A stretch of DNA of 64,000 nucleotides from an uncultured Acetatifactor sp. (GCA_910586215.1 CAJUGH010000002.1:217742-281741); one strand, 5' to 3'; shown: positions 8,576-17,908, numbered from the stretch's first letter. Numbers and translations are program-made. The notes: generated by a model from the sequence alone, not told the origin.

Positions 8576-10030
8576 CTACTGGCGGCTCATCTCTTCCAGA
8601 AGAGCCAGTTTGGTGTCATACAGCTTCTGGGACAGATCCACATATACCTGGTGGGGGTTGACAAGGCGTTTTGTCTCCTCCCACAAGGTGTCCAGTTCCT
8701 CCTGGCAGTAGGTACGGATATCCATGACCCTGGGAGAGGTATAGCAGCAGGTGCCCTGACAGAAGATCTGTTCCATCAGGGGGCGCAGGGTGTAGGTGCC
8801 CCCTGCCAGCTTTGTCTTCTTCCAGGGTTCGTAAGGGTCGAACAGCAGCAGATCGTCCTGCTCGCTGTAGGATTCTTCTTCCAGGCAGATAAGGTCAGCC
8901 TTGATCTTGCGGGTGTCTTTGTCATAGATGCGGAAGATTTTCTTGTTGCCGGGATTGGTGACTTTCTCCGTGTTCTCGGAGAGTTTGATCTTGGGAGTGA
9001 AGCTTCCGTCCGGGGCCTTGATGGCAGCCAGTTTGTATACGCCCCCGAAGGAAGGATTGTCTTTGGAGGTGATCAGGTTGGTTCCCACACCCCAGGAGGT
9101 GATGGCAGCTCCCTGGGTCTTCAGGCTGTCAATCAAGTATTCGTCCAGATCATTGGAGGCGGAAATCACTGCGTCAGGGAAACCTGCTTCATCCAGCATT
9201 TTCCGGGCTTTCTTGGAGAGATAGGCCAGGTCGCCGCTGTCTAAGCGGATGCCGTAGAAGGTGAGGGGGATGCCGGCGTTACGCATTTCGCTGAACACCC
9301 GGATGGCATTGGGAACCCCGGATTTCAAGGTGTCATAAGTGTCCACCAGCAGGATGCAGGCATCAGGGTACATATCCGCATAAGTCTTGAAAGCAGAGTA
9401 CTCATCAGGAAAGCTCATGATCCAGCTATGGGCATGGGTACCCTTTACAGGTACGCCAAAGAGTTGTCCGCAAAGTACATTGCTGGTGCCGATACAGCCG
9501 CCGATCATGGCAGCCCTGGCACCATAGGTTCCTGCATCAGGACCCTGTGCCCTGCGCAGGCCGAACTCCATGATGCCGTCCCCCTTGGCGGCATAGCAGA
9601 CCCGGGCGGCTTTGGTGGCGATCAGGCTCTGGTGGTTGATGATATTCAAGATGGCAGTCTCCACAAGCTGGGCTTCCATGATGGGAGCAATGACCTTTAC
9701 CACAGGTTCCCTGGGGAACATTACGGTTCCCTCCGGGATGGCATAGATATCCCCGGAAAAGCGGAAGGCAGCCAGGTATTCCAGGAAATCTTCCCCGAAG
9801 ATGCCCAGGGAAGCCAGATAGTCGATGTCTTCCCTGTCAAAGCAAAGTTCCTTGATATACTGGATGACCTGTTCCAGCCCGGCTGCAATGGCGTATCCGC
9901 CGCCACAGGGGTTATTCCGGTAGAAGGCATCGAAGATGACGGTCTCATTACGGTCCTTGTGACGGAAATACCCCTGCATCATGGTAAGTTCATAGAGATC
10001 TGTCATTAATGTGAGATTCTGTCGGTCCAT
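8576..10030 (-). CDS. pncB: Nicotinate phosphoribosyltransferase
   Basis: Makes nicotinate mononucleotide from nicotinate and PRPP in NAD salvage. The 484-residue protein begins MDRQNLTLMTDLYELTMMQG, the signature opening of the NAPRTase family, followed by FDAFYRNNPCGGGYAI. The central part includes EFGLRRAQGPDAG with the conserved catalytic-region residues, SNVLCGQLFGVPVKGTHAHSW, and RLDSGDL near residue 280. Start at 10030 is chosen because AAAGGG lies six bases upstream; an upstream in-frame ATG (10060) lacks one. It converges on spoVT with an eight-base gap. Confidence 0.95.
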   Translation of the reverse strand: MDRQNLTLMTDLYELTMMQGYFRHKDRNETVIFDAFYRNNPCGGGYAIAAGLEQVIQYIKELCFDREDIDYLASLGIFGEDFLEYLAAFRFSGDIYAIPEGTVMFPREPVVKVIAPIMEAQLVETAILNIINHQSLIATKAARVCYAAKGDGIMEFGLRRAQGPDAGTYGARAAMIGGCIGTSNVLCGQLFGVPVKGTHAHSWIMSFPDEYSAFKTYADMYPDACILLVDTYDTLKSGVPNAIRVFSEMRNAGIPLTFYGIRLDSGDLAYLSKKARKMLDEAGFPDAVISASNDLDEYLIDSLKTQGAAITSWGVGTNLITSKDNPSFGGVYKLAAIKAPDGSFTPKIKLSENTEKVTNPGNKKIFRIYDKDTRKIKADLICLEEESYSEQDDLLLFDPYEPWKKTKLAGGTYTLRPLMEQIFCQGTCCYTSPRVMDIRTYCQEELDTLWEETKRLVNPHQVYVDLSQKLYDTKLALLEEMSRQ

Positions 10031-10257
10031 GGTTTTTCCCTTTCTGCGGTTTCGCGGCATCTTTATAGTTTCTATGATAGATATGATAGAATATAGATTC
10101 TGGTACTTTGTATTGAAAATCTGTACAGGAACTTCAAGTACGGAGTACTGGCCAGGTAGTTTCCAAACAGATAACTTTCATTTCCACAATCATATAACGG
10201 CTGGCGGAAAAAAGCAAGTGGGGTTGTAGGAGTATGGGTATGCACAGGGAGGCAGGT

Positions 10258-11181
10258 ATGAATTTGCTGGTAATTGGCGGCAGTTACTTTTATGGCAGGG
10301 TGTTTCTGATGGTTGCATCGAAGCATCATGAGATCACAGTTGTTAACAGGGGGACGTACTCCCTGGAGCAGTTCGGGGTGATACACCGGGTGGGAGAGCG
10401 TCATGATCCCCAGGTGTGGGCAGGATGCAGGGGGCAGTATGACGCAGTCATAGATTTCTGTGCCTACCAGCCGGGGGACATAGCCTGTGTCCTGGAGAAC
10501 CTGGGAGGAAGCACAGGACAGTACATCCTGATCAGTACAGTGGACGTATACCGCAGGGGCATAGGAGGCAGCAAGGGGGAGGATACCGCCTTTGAGAACC
10601 GCCGTTTTCCAGGAGAGGCGGGAGAGTATATTGCAGGGAAAGTGGCATTGGAACAGGAACTTGCACGGGAATGTGCCCGGAAGGGAACCGGAGGCACGGT
10701 CCTGCGGCCAGGGATCCTGTATGGTCCCTACAATTATGCGCCCAGGGAATCGGAATTCATCCGAATTGCCCTGCAATACCATGTGATTCCCCGGTACACG
10801 GATGCGGACGGCAGGTTCCAGTTTGTCTATGTGAAGGATGCAGCCCATGCCATCCTGGCATGCCTGGCCGATGGGAAGACATACGGCCGGGCCTACAATC
10901 TGGTCCAGGATGAGATCCTGGACTATGAGGGCTTCTTCCAGGCCCTTGCAGAGGCAGCAGGGCCTGGTGCTGACAGGCTTCCCATGACCCTGGAACAGGC
11001 AGCCCGGGGTGGGTATCCCATTCCTTTCCCGGCCACCGGGGCAGAGACAGAACTGGTGTCCAACACCAGGAGCAAGACAGAACTGGGAATGACGTACACC
11101 CCTTTCCAGGAAGGGATGGGGAAAACCTGGAAGGCTTTTTCCCATGTGTACAGGGAAGACCACGGGGAAGTGAAAAACTGA
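10258..11181 (+). CDS. NAD-dependent epimerase/dehydratase family protein
   Basis: An atypical short-chain dehydrogenase fold of 307 residues. The protein starts MNLLVIGGSYFYGRVFLM: the nucleotide-binding Gly motif at residues 7-11 is GGSYFYG rather than the classical GxxGxxG. It then shows ISTVDVYRRG and a GKVALEQEL stretch. The canonical YxxxK is replaced by YIAGK near residue 125. LRPGILYGPYNY follows, the substrate-domain signature. Similar clostridial proteins are called NAD-dependent epimerases; the substrate is unknown. GGGAGG lies five bases before the ATG at 10258, favouring it over the ATG at 10234. Confidence 0.82.
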   Translation: MNLLVIGGSYFYGRVFLMVASKHHEITVVNRGTYSLEQFGVIHRVGERHDPQVWAGCRGQYDAVIDFCAYQPGDIACVLENLGGSTGQYILISTVDVYRRGIGGSKGEDTAFENRRFPGEAGEYIAGKVALEQELARECARKGTGGTVLRPGILYGPYNYAPRESEFIRIALQYHVIPRYTDADGRFQFVYVKDAAHAILACLADGKTYGRAYNLVQDEILDYEGFFQALAEAAGPGADRLPMTLEQAARGGYPIPFPATGAETELVSNTRSKTELGMTYTPFQEGMGKTWKAFSHVYREDHGEVKN

Positions 11182-11271
11182 TTTTTAAGGGAGTTTTAAA
11201 GGACTCGCCATCATGTAAGGTGGGGTATATAAATTCCATGCAAATCTTTTTACATGGGGGACAGGATTCAC

Positions 11272-11300
11272 ATGACATTTTGTCCAAATGGGGGTATACT
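11272..11300 (+). promoter_or_regulatory. Sigma-A-type promoter before the DUF1653-like gene
   Basis: ATGACA (11272-11277) and TATACT (11295-11300) each match consensus at five of six bases with the ideal 17-base spacer. Transcription would start near 11307, which supports the downstream translation start at 11331. Confidence 0.65.
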
Positions 11301-11330
11301 CTCTTTATGAAGGAAAGGAGTCTTGGGCAA

Positions 11331-11906
11331 ATGTCATTTATTCCAAAACCACAGGAGATTTATAAGCATTTTAAGGGAAACCTGTATCAGATCACGGCCA
11401 TAGCGGAGCACACGGAGACAGGGGAACTGCTGGTGGTCTACCAGGCATTGTATGGGGACTTTAGGACGTATGCCAGGCCGCTTGCCATGTTTACCCAGAG
11501 GCTGGACCGGGAGAAGTATCCCGATGCGGACCAGGAGTTCAGGTTCGAACTGCAGGGTCCGGAGGGGGCAAGACAGCGGAAGGAATCAGATGCGCCGGCA
11601 CCTGCAATGTCCATGGCAGATGGCAGTACGTCCAAGGTATCTGGTGGGATCGGCGGGGAGGAGCCTACGGAGGCAGAACTTGCGCTGGATCCCATGGTAC
11701 TGGAGTTCCTGGATGCGGACACTTACGAACAACGCCTGAACATTATGGCAGGGCTGCATCACAGGATCACGGACGACATGCTTACCACTATGGCCATTGC
11801 CTGCGATGTGGAGGTAGGGGAAGGCGGCGTGGAGGAGCGGTATGAAGCCTTGAAGAACTGCCTGGTGACCATGCAGAGATATGAGTGCAACCGCTTGAAC
11901 AGATAG
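11331..11906 (+). CDS. DUF1653 domain protein
   Basis: 191 residues. Residues 8-60 carry the DUF1653 pattern (YKHFKGNLYQ, then AEHTETGELLVVYQALYGD and RPLAMFTQRLD), a small beta-rich domain of unknown role. It continues into an acidic, Gly/Ser-rich linker and a C-terminal helical domain of about 75 residues (DPMVLEFLDADTYEQRLNIM onwards) that is not part of DUF1653. Start at 11331 is preferred because AAAGGAG precedes it and the promoter at 11272-11300 would not transcribe the longer frame. The gene may be co-transcribed with the 5'-nucleotidase. Confidence 0.8.
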   Translation: MSFIPKPQEIYKHFKGNLYQITAIAEHTETGELLVVYQALYGDFRTYARPLAMFTQRLDREKYPDADQEFRFELQGPEGARQRKESDAPAPAMSMADGSTSKVSGGIGGEEPTEAELALDPMVLEFLDADTYEQRLNIMAGLHHRITDDMLTTMAIACDVEVGEGGVEERYEALKNCLVTMQRYECNRLNR

Positions 11907-12012
11907 GAACCAGGTGTTGCCTCCCTTTAGAATGCAGGATCTGGAATGTGGGAATCCCCTATTGTCTGTGTAGGGCAGACAGCCATTGGCATCTGGAGGA
12001 AAGGAGCAGCAT

Positions 12013-13188
12013 ATGGCATACAGGCTTGACAGGAAGATGGTGATAGGGGTTTCTTCCAGGGCACTTTTTGACCTGACGGTTGAAAATGATATATTCGAAC
12101 ACTGCGGGGTAGAGGCATATTGCAGGTACCAGGTGGAACACGAACAGGATATCTTAAAGCCTGGACCTGGCTTTGAACTGATCAGATCCCTGGCAGGCTT
12201 AAACGAGCGGTGCGGGGAGGATCTGGTGGAGATCATCGTTATGTCCCGGAACAGTCCGGACACTTCCCTGCGGGTATTCAACACCATCGCCCACTACGGG
12301 CTGCCCATCACCAGGTCGGTGCTGGTCAGCGGGGCCTCCCTGGCACCGTATCTGGAGGCTTTCCATACGGACCTGTTTCTCTCGGCCTGTGAGGAGGATG
12401 TGCAGAGTGCCATAGACAGTGGCATTGCAGCAGGCATTATCTGCACTGGCCTGGCAGGCGGGGGACAGGGGCAGATGGATGCGTGGACATCATCGCCCTA
12501 TGGCCCTGGCCAGTCTGGTACAGCCCGTACAGAGGGTACAAAAGGATCCGGCCAGGTGATCGCCATGTGCGCTGCATCCAGAAGAAAGGGCAGGAGACAT
12601 GCAGACAGGGACAGTCTGGGTGGAAACTGTGGCGCAGGGGGAGACGGTTCTTCCACGGTTATTCCGGAAGGCCGGATGGAGGGACAGGTCCGCATGGCCT
12701 TTGACGGGGATGCAGTGCTGTTTACGGATGAATCAGAGCGGATTTTCAGGGAGCAGGGACTGGATGCCTTTGAGGAGAATGAGAGAAGACGGGCCAGGGA
12801 GCCGCTGGCAGAAGGGCCTTTTGCACGGTTCCTGAAGAAGCTTTCAGATTTGCAAAGCCATCTTGGAATCCAGGACTGTCCTATTCGGACGGCCCTTGTG
12901 ACCTCACGCTCAGCCCCGGCCCATGAGCGGGTGATCCGTACCATGCGGGCCTGGAACGTGCGGGTGGATGAAGTCTTTTTCCTGGGGGGACTGGAGAAGA
13001 AGGAGGTGCTGAAGGCTTTTGGCGCCCAGATCTTTTTTGATGACCAGTCTGTGCATACCCAGGCGGCAGCCCAGCATGTGCCGGCAGCCAGGGTACCTTA
13101 TGGATTTATAGGAGAACGAGATGCAATACAACAATATAACAACCGGCATTTTCCTGGAGCGTCCCAACCGCTTTGTGGCCAAAGTTAA
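12013..13188 (+). CDS. 5'-nucleotidase (cytosolic NT5C1-like family)
   Basis: Predicted to dephosphorylate nucleoside 5'-monophosphates. The 391-residue protein starts MAYRLDRKMVIGVSSRALFD and carries, in order, the N-terminal VSSRALFDL signature, the central MSRNSPDTSLRVF, the strongly conserved AFDGDAVLFTDESERIF near residue 229, and LVTSRSAPAHERVIRT then FFLGGLEKK near residue 320. Between residues about 146 and 223 there is a Gly/Ser/Arg-rich insert not expected in the family. AAGGAG lies seven bases before the ATG at 12013. The last 68 bases overlap the next gene in another frame, so the final 20 or so residues are probably an extension. Confidence 0.85.
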   Translation: MAYRLDRKMVIGVSSRALFDLTVENDIFEHCGVEAYCRYQVEHEQDILKPGPGFELIRSLAGLNERCGEDLVEIIVMSRNSPDTSLRVFNTIAHYGLPITRSVLVSGASLAPYLEAFHTDLFLSACEEDVQSAIDSGIAAGIICTGLAGGGQGQMDAWTSSPYGPGQSGTARTEGTKGSGQVIAMCAASRRKGRRHADRDSLGGNCGAGGDGSSTVIPEGRMEGQVRMAFDGDAVLFTDESERIFREQGLDAFEENERRRAREPLAEGPFARFLKKLSDLQSHLGIQDCPIRTALVTSRSAPAHERVIRTMRAWNVRVDEVFFLGGLEKKEVLKAFGAQIFFDDQSVHTQAAAQHVPAARVPYGFIGERDAIQQYNNRHFPGASQPLCGQS

Positions 13189-14953
13189 GGTGGATGGAGG
13201 CGTAGAGACCGTACATGTGAAGAATACGGGCAGGTGCAGGGAACTGTTGGTTCCGGGCGCCCAGGTCTATCTGGACAGGAGCAATGTCCCTGGCCGAAGG
13301 ACGGGCTATGACTTGGTGGCAGTACAGAAAGGGAAGCGGCTGATCAATATGGATTCCCAGGCACCTAACCGGGCAGTGGCACAGTGGCTGAAGGAGGGGG
13401 GACTGTTTGCCGCTCCCTCCCTGGTGCGCCCGGAGACAAAATATGGGAATTCCCGTTTTGACTTTTATGTGGAGGCAGATGGGGAAAAGATATTCATAGA
13501 GGTAAAGGGTGTGACACTGGAGGAGGAAGGTATCGTCCGCTTTCCTGATGCACCTTCTGAGAGGGCGGTGAAGCATGTGGGAGAGCTGGTGGCTGCAAAG
13601 CATGACGGGTACCGCGCTTTTGTGTTGTTTGTGATCCAGATGGAGGGGGTGGAGTATTTTACCCCCAACTGGGATACCCATCCGGCCTTTGCCCAGGCCC
13701 TTTGCGATGCTGCCAGGGAAGGGGTGGAGATACTGGCCTATGACTGTCATGTGACGGAGAGCACCATGGAACTTGGAAAGAGGGTTCCCGTGGACCTGGG
13801 ACAGGGAGATTTTGGAAAAAATTCTGCTCCTGTTAAGAAAACCTTAAAAATGGGGGCCTTGCAGGCCATTCCCAAACCGCTTCTAAAGTGGTATGATGAG
13901 AACAGACGGATTCTGCCCTGGCGGGAGGAAGCCACACCATACCGGGTGTGGGTGTCGGAGATCATGCTCCAGCAGACCAGGGTGGAGGCTGTGAAGCCAT
14001 ATTTTGAACGTTTTATGGGTGTGCTGCCCCATGTGGGTGCCCTGGCCCGGGTGGAGGAGGGAACCCTCTTGAAGCTCTGGGAAGGACTGGGCTATTACAA
14101 CAGGGCCAGGAACCTGCAGAAGGCAGCCATCCAGATCTGTCAGGACTATGGCGGCATTATGCCGGACACCTATGAGGAACTTCTGAAGCTGACCGGTATA
14201 GGCAGTTATACAGCAGGGGCCATTGCCTCTATCGCCTTTGGCAGGCCGGTACCGGCTGTGGACGGGAATGTGCTGCGGGTGATATCCCGTATTAGGGAGG
14301 ACGGCAGACTGATCACAGAACCGAAGGTGAAGGCGGCGGTGGAACAGGATTTGCGGGATGTGATGCCTGTGGATCGTCCGGGGGATTTTAACCAGGCCAT
14401 GATGGAACTGGGTGCCTGTGTCTGTATTCCCAATGGGATGCCCCTGTGCCAGGCATGTCCCCTGGCGGGCCTGTGTATGGCCCATCTGCATGGCGTGGAG
14501 CAGTCCTATCCCAGGAAGGCCCCCAAAAAGGCCAGGACCGTGGAGGAGAAAACCATCCTGGTAGTCAGGGACCAGATGCGGGCAGCTATCCGCAGGAGAC
14601 CTTCCAGGGGACTGCTGGGAGGCATGTATGAGTTTCCCTCCATGGAAGGCTTCCATACCCCGGAGGAGGTGGTGGCATACCTGTCTGCCAATGGAATCCG
14701 GGTCCTGCGGATCCAGCCCCTTGAAGATGCAAAACATATCTTTACCCACAGGGAATGGCATATGAAGGGGTATATGATCCAGGTAGACGAACTGGAACAG
14801 GGACATCCGGGAGAGGGGGTGAAGGACTGGCTGTATGTCCCTCCAGGGGAGATAGAAACAGCCTACCCCATCCCTTCGGCCTTTGCAGCCTATACCAAAT
14901 ATCTGAATATTGAATTGAAACATTGGAAGTATGAGGAGGAGAATAAGCCGTGA
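13121..14953 (+). CDS. SfsA-MutY fusion: SfsA nuclease-like domain plus A/G-specific adenine glycosylase
   Basis: One uninterrupted 610-codon frame encodes two proteins. Residues 1 to about 228 are SfsA: LERPNRFVAKVKVDG, VKNTGRCRELL, and the PD-(D/E)XK-like SRFDFYV...IFIEVKG. Residues about 255-605 are MutY: LPWREEATPYRVWVSEIMLQ with the catalytic-region Glu, the helix-hairpin-helix LTGIGSYTAGAI, VDGNVLRV with the conserved Asp, a four-Cys iron-sulfur loop (C-x7-C-x2-C-x5-C near residue 435), and a C-terminal NUDIX-like domain. MutY removes adenine opposite 8-oxoG. SfsA is a nucleic-acid-binding protein of uncertain role. AGGAG precedes the ATG, which lies inside the upstream gene. Confidence 0.92.
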   Translation: MQYNNITTGIFLERPNRFVAKVKVDGGVETVHVKNTGRCRELLVPGAQVYLDRSNVPGRRTGYDLVAVQKGKRLINMDSQAPNRAVAQWLKEGGLFAAPSLVRPETKYGNSRFDFYVEADGEKIFIEVKGVTLEEEGIVRFPDAPSERAVKHVGELVAAKHDGYRAFVLFVIQMEGVEYFTPNWDTHPAFAQALCDAAREGVEILAYDCHVTESTMELGKRVPVDLGQGDFGKNSAPVKKTLKMGALQAIPKPLLKWYDENRRILPWREEATPYRVWVSEIMLQQTRVEAVKPYFERFMGVLPHVGALARVEEGTLLKLWEGLGYYNRARNLQKAAIQICQDYGGIMPDTYEELLKLTGIGSYTAGAIASIAFGRPVPAVDGNVLRVISRIREDGRLITEPKVKAAVEQDLRDVMPVDRPGDFNQAMMELGACVCIPNGMPLCQACPLAGLCMAHLHGVEQSYPRKAPKKARTVEEKTILVVRDQMRAAIRRRPSRGLLGGMYEFPSMEGFHTPEEVVAYLSANGIRVLRIQPLEDAKHIFTHREWHMKGYMIQVDELEQGHPGEGVKDWLYVPPGEIETAYPIPSAFAAYTKYLNIELKHWKYEEENKP

Positions 14954-15978
14954 AATTGTTATCTATTGCAATACCATGCTACAACTCTGAAAATTATATG
15001 AGGAAATGCATCGAATCCTTGTTGTGCGGCGGGGAGGACGTGGAGATTATCATTGTGGACGATGGCTCCACCAGGGACCGGACAGCGGAGATTGCCGATG
15101 AATATGCTGCCCTCTATCCCACCATTGTGCGGGCGGTACACAAGGAGAATGGGGGCCATGGCTCTGCAGTGAATGCGGGGATTGCCAATGCCACGGGACT
15201 TTACTTCAAGGTGGTGGACAGCGATGACTGGGTAAAGCAGGAGGCCTATTTCAAGGTGCTGGACACCCTGCGGGAACTGGCAGGGGGCAGCAGCACCCTG
15301 GACATGCTGATCTGCAACTATGTGTACGAGAAGGAGGGGGAGAAGCGCAAGAAGGTCATCCACTACCGTCATACCCTGCCACAGGGGGAGATGTTTACCT
15401 GGGAGGACTGCCATCATTTCCAGAAGGGGCATTACATCCTGATGCATTCCGTGATCTTCCGCACCAGACTGCTGAAGGAATGCGGGATCAGGCTGCCGGA
15501 GCACACCTTCTATGTGGATAATCTGTATGTGTTTGAGCCGTTGCCCTATGTGAAGAACCTGTACTACCTGGACGTGAACTTCTACCGCTATTATATCGGC
15601 AGGGAAGATCAGTCTGTCAACGAACAGGTGATGATCTCCCGGATCGACCAGCAGATCAGGGTGAACAAGCTGATGATTGACTACCTGGTGGATCAGAAGA
15701 CGGAGATCCAGAAGAACAAGCGTCTCTACCAGTATATGCGCAATTACCTGGAGATCATTACCACGGTGTCCAGCGTGCTATTGATCCGGTCTGGCACAGA
15801 GGAGAACCTGGAGAAGAAGAAGGAACTGTGGCAGTACTTGAAGGACAAGGATAAGAAGCTTTATGTGTGGATGCGCAACGGTATCATGGGAGGCACCATG
15901 AATCTGCCGGGACGGGGCGGGCGTATGATCTCCGTGGAGAGTTACCGCATCTGCCAGAAGATATTCAAGTTCAATTGA
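14950..15978 (+). CDS. Family 2 glycosyltransferase
   Basis: 342 residues with a GT-A fold N-terminus: LLSIAIPCYNSENYMRKCIE, VEIIIVDDGSTRDRT with the UDP-binding Asp pair, NGGHGSAVNAGI and the metal-binding VDSDDW near residue 93. The C-terminal half is helical and basic with no clear membrane span. The acceptor is unknown. The GTG start at 14950 overlaps the mutY stop (GTGA), and AGGAGGAG sits seven to fourteen bases upstream, so it is translationally coupled. It ends at the 16054-16079 terminator. Confidence 0.9.
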   Translation: MKLLSIAIPCYNSENYMRKCIESLLCGGEDVEIIIVDDGSTRDRTAEIADEYAALYPTIVRAVHKENGGHGSAVNAGIANATGLYFKVVDSDDWVKQEAYFKVLDTLRELAGGSSTLDMLICNYVYEKEGEKRKKVIHYRHTLPQGEMFTWEDCHHFQKGHYILMHSVIFRTRLLKECGIRLPEHTFYVDNLYVFEPLPYVKNLYYLDVNFYRYYIGREDQSVNEQVMISRIDQQIRVNKLMIDYLVDQKTEIQKNKRLYQYMRNYLEIITTVSSVLLIRSGTEENLEKKKELWQYLKDKDKKLYVWMRNGIMGGTMNLPGRGGRMISVESYRICQKIFKFN

Positions 15979-16053
15979 TATCCAGGTTCCGTCAGATGCT
16001 TACCGTAACAATCCCGACAGGCCGTTGAACCGTTACCGCATATGGGCAAAAGG

Positions 16054-16079
16054 AAAACCCCCGGAGGACCGGGGGTTTT
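16054..16079. terminator. Bidirectional intrinsic terminator
   Basis: A perfect 11-bp stem, AAAACCCCCGG, with loop AGGA. It gives a U-run on either strand and lies between the convergent glycosyltransferase and PAP2 genes. Confidence 0.9.
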
Positions 16080-16096
16080 AGACTGTGTCTGTGTCA

Positions 16097-16789
16097 CTAC
16101 CCAATCTGGGGTGTTCCCTTGCCGCGCTGGGTTCTGCCTACAAAGACCAGTTCCCTTCTGTACACACACACATAGAGGACACCGCCCATTACCAGGCCTG
16201 TGATCACATCAAACATGGAGTGCTGCTTGATGAATACGGTGGACAGGATGATGGATACTGCCAGCAGGAAGGAACCGATACGGATATAGCGCTTATCTGC
16301 CAGCTCCTTGTTATGCATGACTGCAAAGTGGGCGCCCATGGAGTTGAACACATGGATGCTGGGCCAGAGATTGGTAGGGGTATCCGTGCGCCACAAGGCG
16401 GCCACCATGTCCGTGAAGATATTGTCCCTGGGCATGACTGCCGGACGCAGGTAGTGGCCGTTGGGCCACAGGGTGGAGACCACCAGGAAGATGGTCATGC
16501 CAGTGAACAGGAAGGCACATGCCTTGTAATAATCCTGCTTGTTCCTAAAGAACAGGAAGAGCACCACTACGGACACATAGGCAAACCATAAAAAGTAAGG
16601 GATGACAAACACCTCACAGAAGGGAATATAGTCATCTATGGGCATGTGGATCTCCTGGAAATTTTTGGTGTTGGCGCGTTCCAGCCATGCGAACCAGGAC
16701 AGGTAGAAGACCATATATGCCAACAGGGGAATTCCATGTTTGTACCGTTGGAAGATGTCTTTTATTTTGTCTGATGCTTTCATTGTCAA
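16097..16789 (-). CDS. PAP2-family membrane phosphatase
   Basis: 230 residues with about six hydrophobic spans. The acid-phosphatase active site is recognisable as WPSIHVFNSMGAH (PSxH) near residue 142 and, about 40 residues on, the KQHSMFDVITG block (the H-x3-D part). The first KxxxxxxRP motif is represented by the NGHYLRPAVMP region. These enzymes dephosphorylate lipid phosphates or undecaprenyl pyrophosphate at the membrane. The TTG at 16789 has the better-spaced GAGAGG; an ATG two codons later is the alternative. The adjacent lipid kinase on the same strand suggests a shared phospholipid role. Confidence 0.85.
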   Translation of the reverse strand: MTMKASDKIKDIFQRYKHGIPLLAYMVFYLSWFAWLERANTKNFQEIHMPIDDYIPFCEVFVIPYFLWFAYVSVVVLFLFFRNKQDYYKACAFLFTGMTIFLVVSTLWPNGHYLRPAVMPRDNIFTDMVAALWRTDTPTNLWPSIHVFNSMGAHFAVMHNKELADKRYIRIGSFLLAVSIILSTVFIKQHSMFDVITGLVMGGVLYVCVYRRELVFVGRTQRGKGTPQIG

Positions 16790-16828
16790 CCATGCCTCTC
16801 ATTTCTGATCCGACTCAGTTATAGTTCA

Positions 16829-16873
16829 GTTACTGGGAGTGAACCGTAACACGGTTCATTTTGTTCACAGTAC
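16829..16873. repeat. Degenerate copy of the GTTAC/GTAAC repeat end
   Basis: GTTACTGG at 16829 and CAGTACC near 16873 frame a 7-bp inverted repeat, TGAACCG (16840-16846) / CGGTTCA (16852-16858). Read on the minus strand it resembles the solo repeat ends found elsewhere (CTGTGAACAAAATGAAC). It lies in the PAP2 upstream region, 40-85 bases before the start, so it could also be an operator. Confidence 0.45.
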
Positions 16874-16972
16874 CTTGTCTGTTTCATCTGTTCCTGTACA
16901 TTTTTCTAGTATAGTCAGAAAAAAATAAAATGCAATGGTTTTTTTCACTTCTTAAAAAATCTTTAGAAAACC

Positions 16973-17908
16973 TTAAGGTGTGGGCGTAATGAGCCAGATG
17001 CCGTGCTGTCTGCAGGATACCTGGATCCGGGAAGCCTTGCGCACTACCTCCCCGTCTGTGTGTACCCACATGGGGGATCCGGTCTCTATGAGGACGGAGC
17101 GTGCCCGGTAGGGATTCACACCTTGGAAGCGGTAATGCTTTCCCCGGAAAGCAGTGGGGAGGGCAAAAAGGATCAGCAGCTTGGACAGATCCCCCACAGA
17201 ACACAGATCCAGGATCCCATCGGCAGGGTTCGCAGCTGGTGCAAACATAAAGCCGCCGCCCTCAAAACGGTGGTTCATGCAGCAAGTGAACAGCATGTTG
17301 CCAATATCAATGGGGGCTTCCCCGTCCAGGGTGAGCCTGCCGGAGATGGACCTGGCAGCAAAAAGCTGTTTCAAGGCAACCCCCAGATATATAAGCTTGC
17401 CCAGTCCCAGCCGGTTCAGCACTTTCTTCATCCGGGAGCGCAGCACTTCTTCGCATACGGCTGCATCATAGCCTATGCCGCAGCTCACACAGAAATGGCG
17501 CACACTGCCGTCCGGATAGGTGACAGTGCCCATGTCCAGGGAGGTGGGACAACCCGTATGGAGGATCAAATCCAGGGCCTTTGTGGGATCCGTGGGGATA
17601 TGCAGTGCCCTGGCCAGGTCATTGCTGGAGCCGGTGGGGATGTAGCCCAGGATGGCCCGGGAGGTATCAGGCAGTCCCTGCAGGACTTCGTTCATGGTGC
17701 CGTCCCCGCCCAGGACAATCAAGTGTATGGGCAGAGTATCCGCTGACCGGGCTATCTCTTCGGCAAGCCTGGTTACATCTCCGGGCTTTGCGGAAAAATA
17801 GGGTCGGTATGGGATATTGCCCCGGCGCAGGGCAGGCTCCACCTGTTCCTTCCATATTTTATGGCCCCTGCCGGAGCGGGAAGCGGGATTTATTAGGATA
17901 TGGTACAT
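16973..17908 (-). CDS. Diacylglycerol/lipid kinase family protein
   Basis: 311 residues of the DagK/YegS fold: ILINPASRSGRG at the N-terminus, the catalytic IVLGGDGTMNEVLQG near residue 70, GYIPTGSSNDLARAL near residue 94, and a C-terminal beta domain. It phosphorylates diacylglycerol or a related lipid on the cytoplasmic face. AGAAGAGG precedes the ATG. It is upstream of the PAP2 gene on the same strand. Which lipid is used cannot be told from sequence. Confidence 0.9.
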   Translation of the reverse strand: MYHILINPASRSGRGHKIWKEQVEPALRRGNIPYRPYFSAKPGDVTRLAEEIARSADTLPIHLIVLGGDGTMNEVLQGLPDTSRAILGYIPTGSSNDLARALHIPTDPTKALDLILHTGCPTSLDMGTVTYPDGSVRHFCVSCGIGYDAAVCEEVLRSRMKKVLNRLGLGKLIYLGVALKQLFAARSISGRLTLDGEAPIDIGNMLFTCCMNHRFEGGGFMFAPAANPADGILDLCSVGDLSKLLILFALPTAFRGKHYRFQGVNPYRARSVLIETGSPMWVHTDGEVVRKASRIQVSCRQHGIWLITPTP

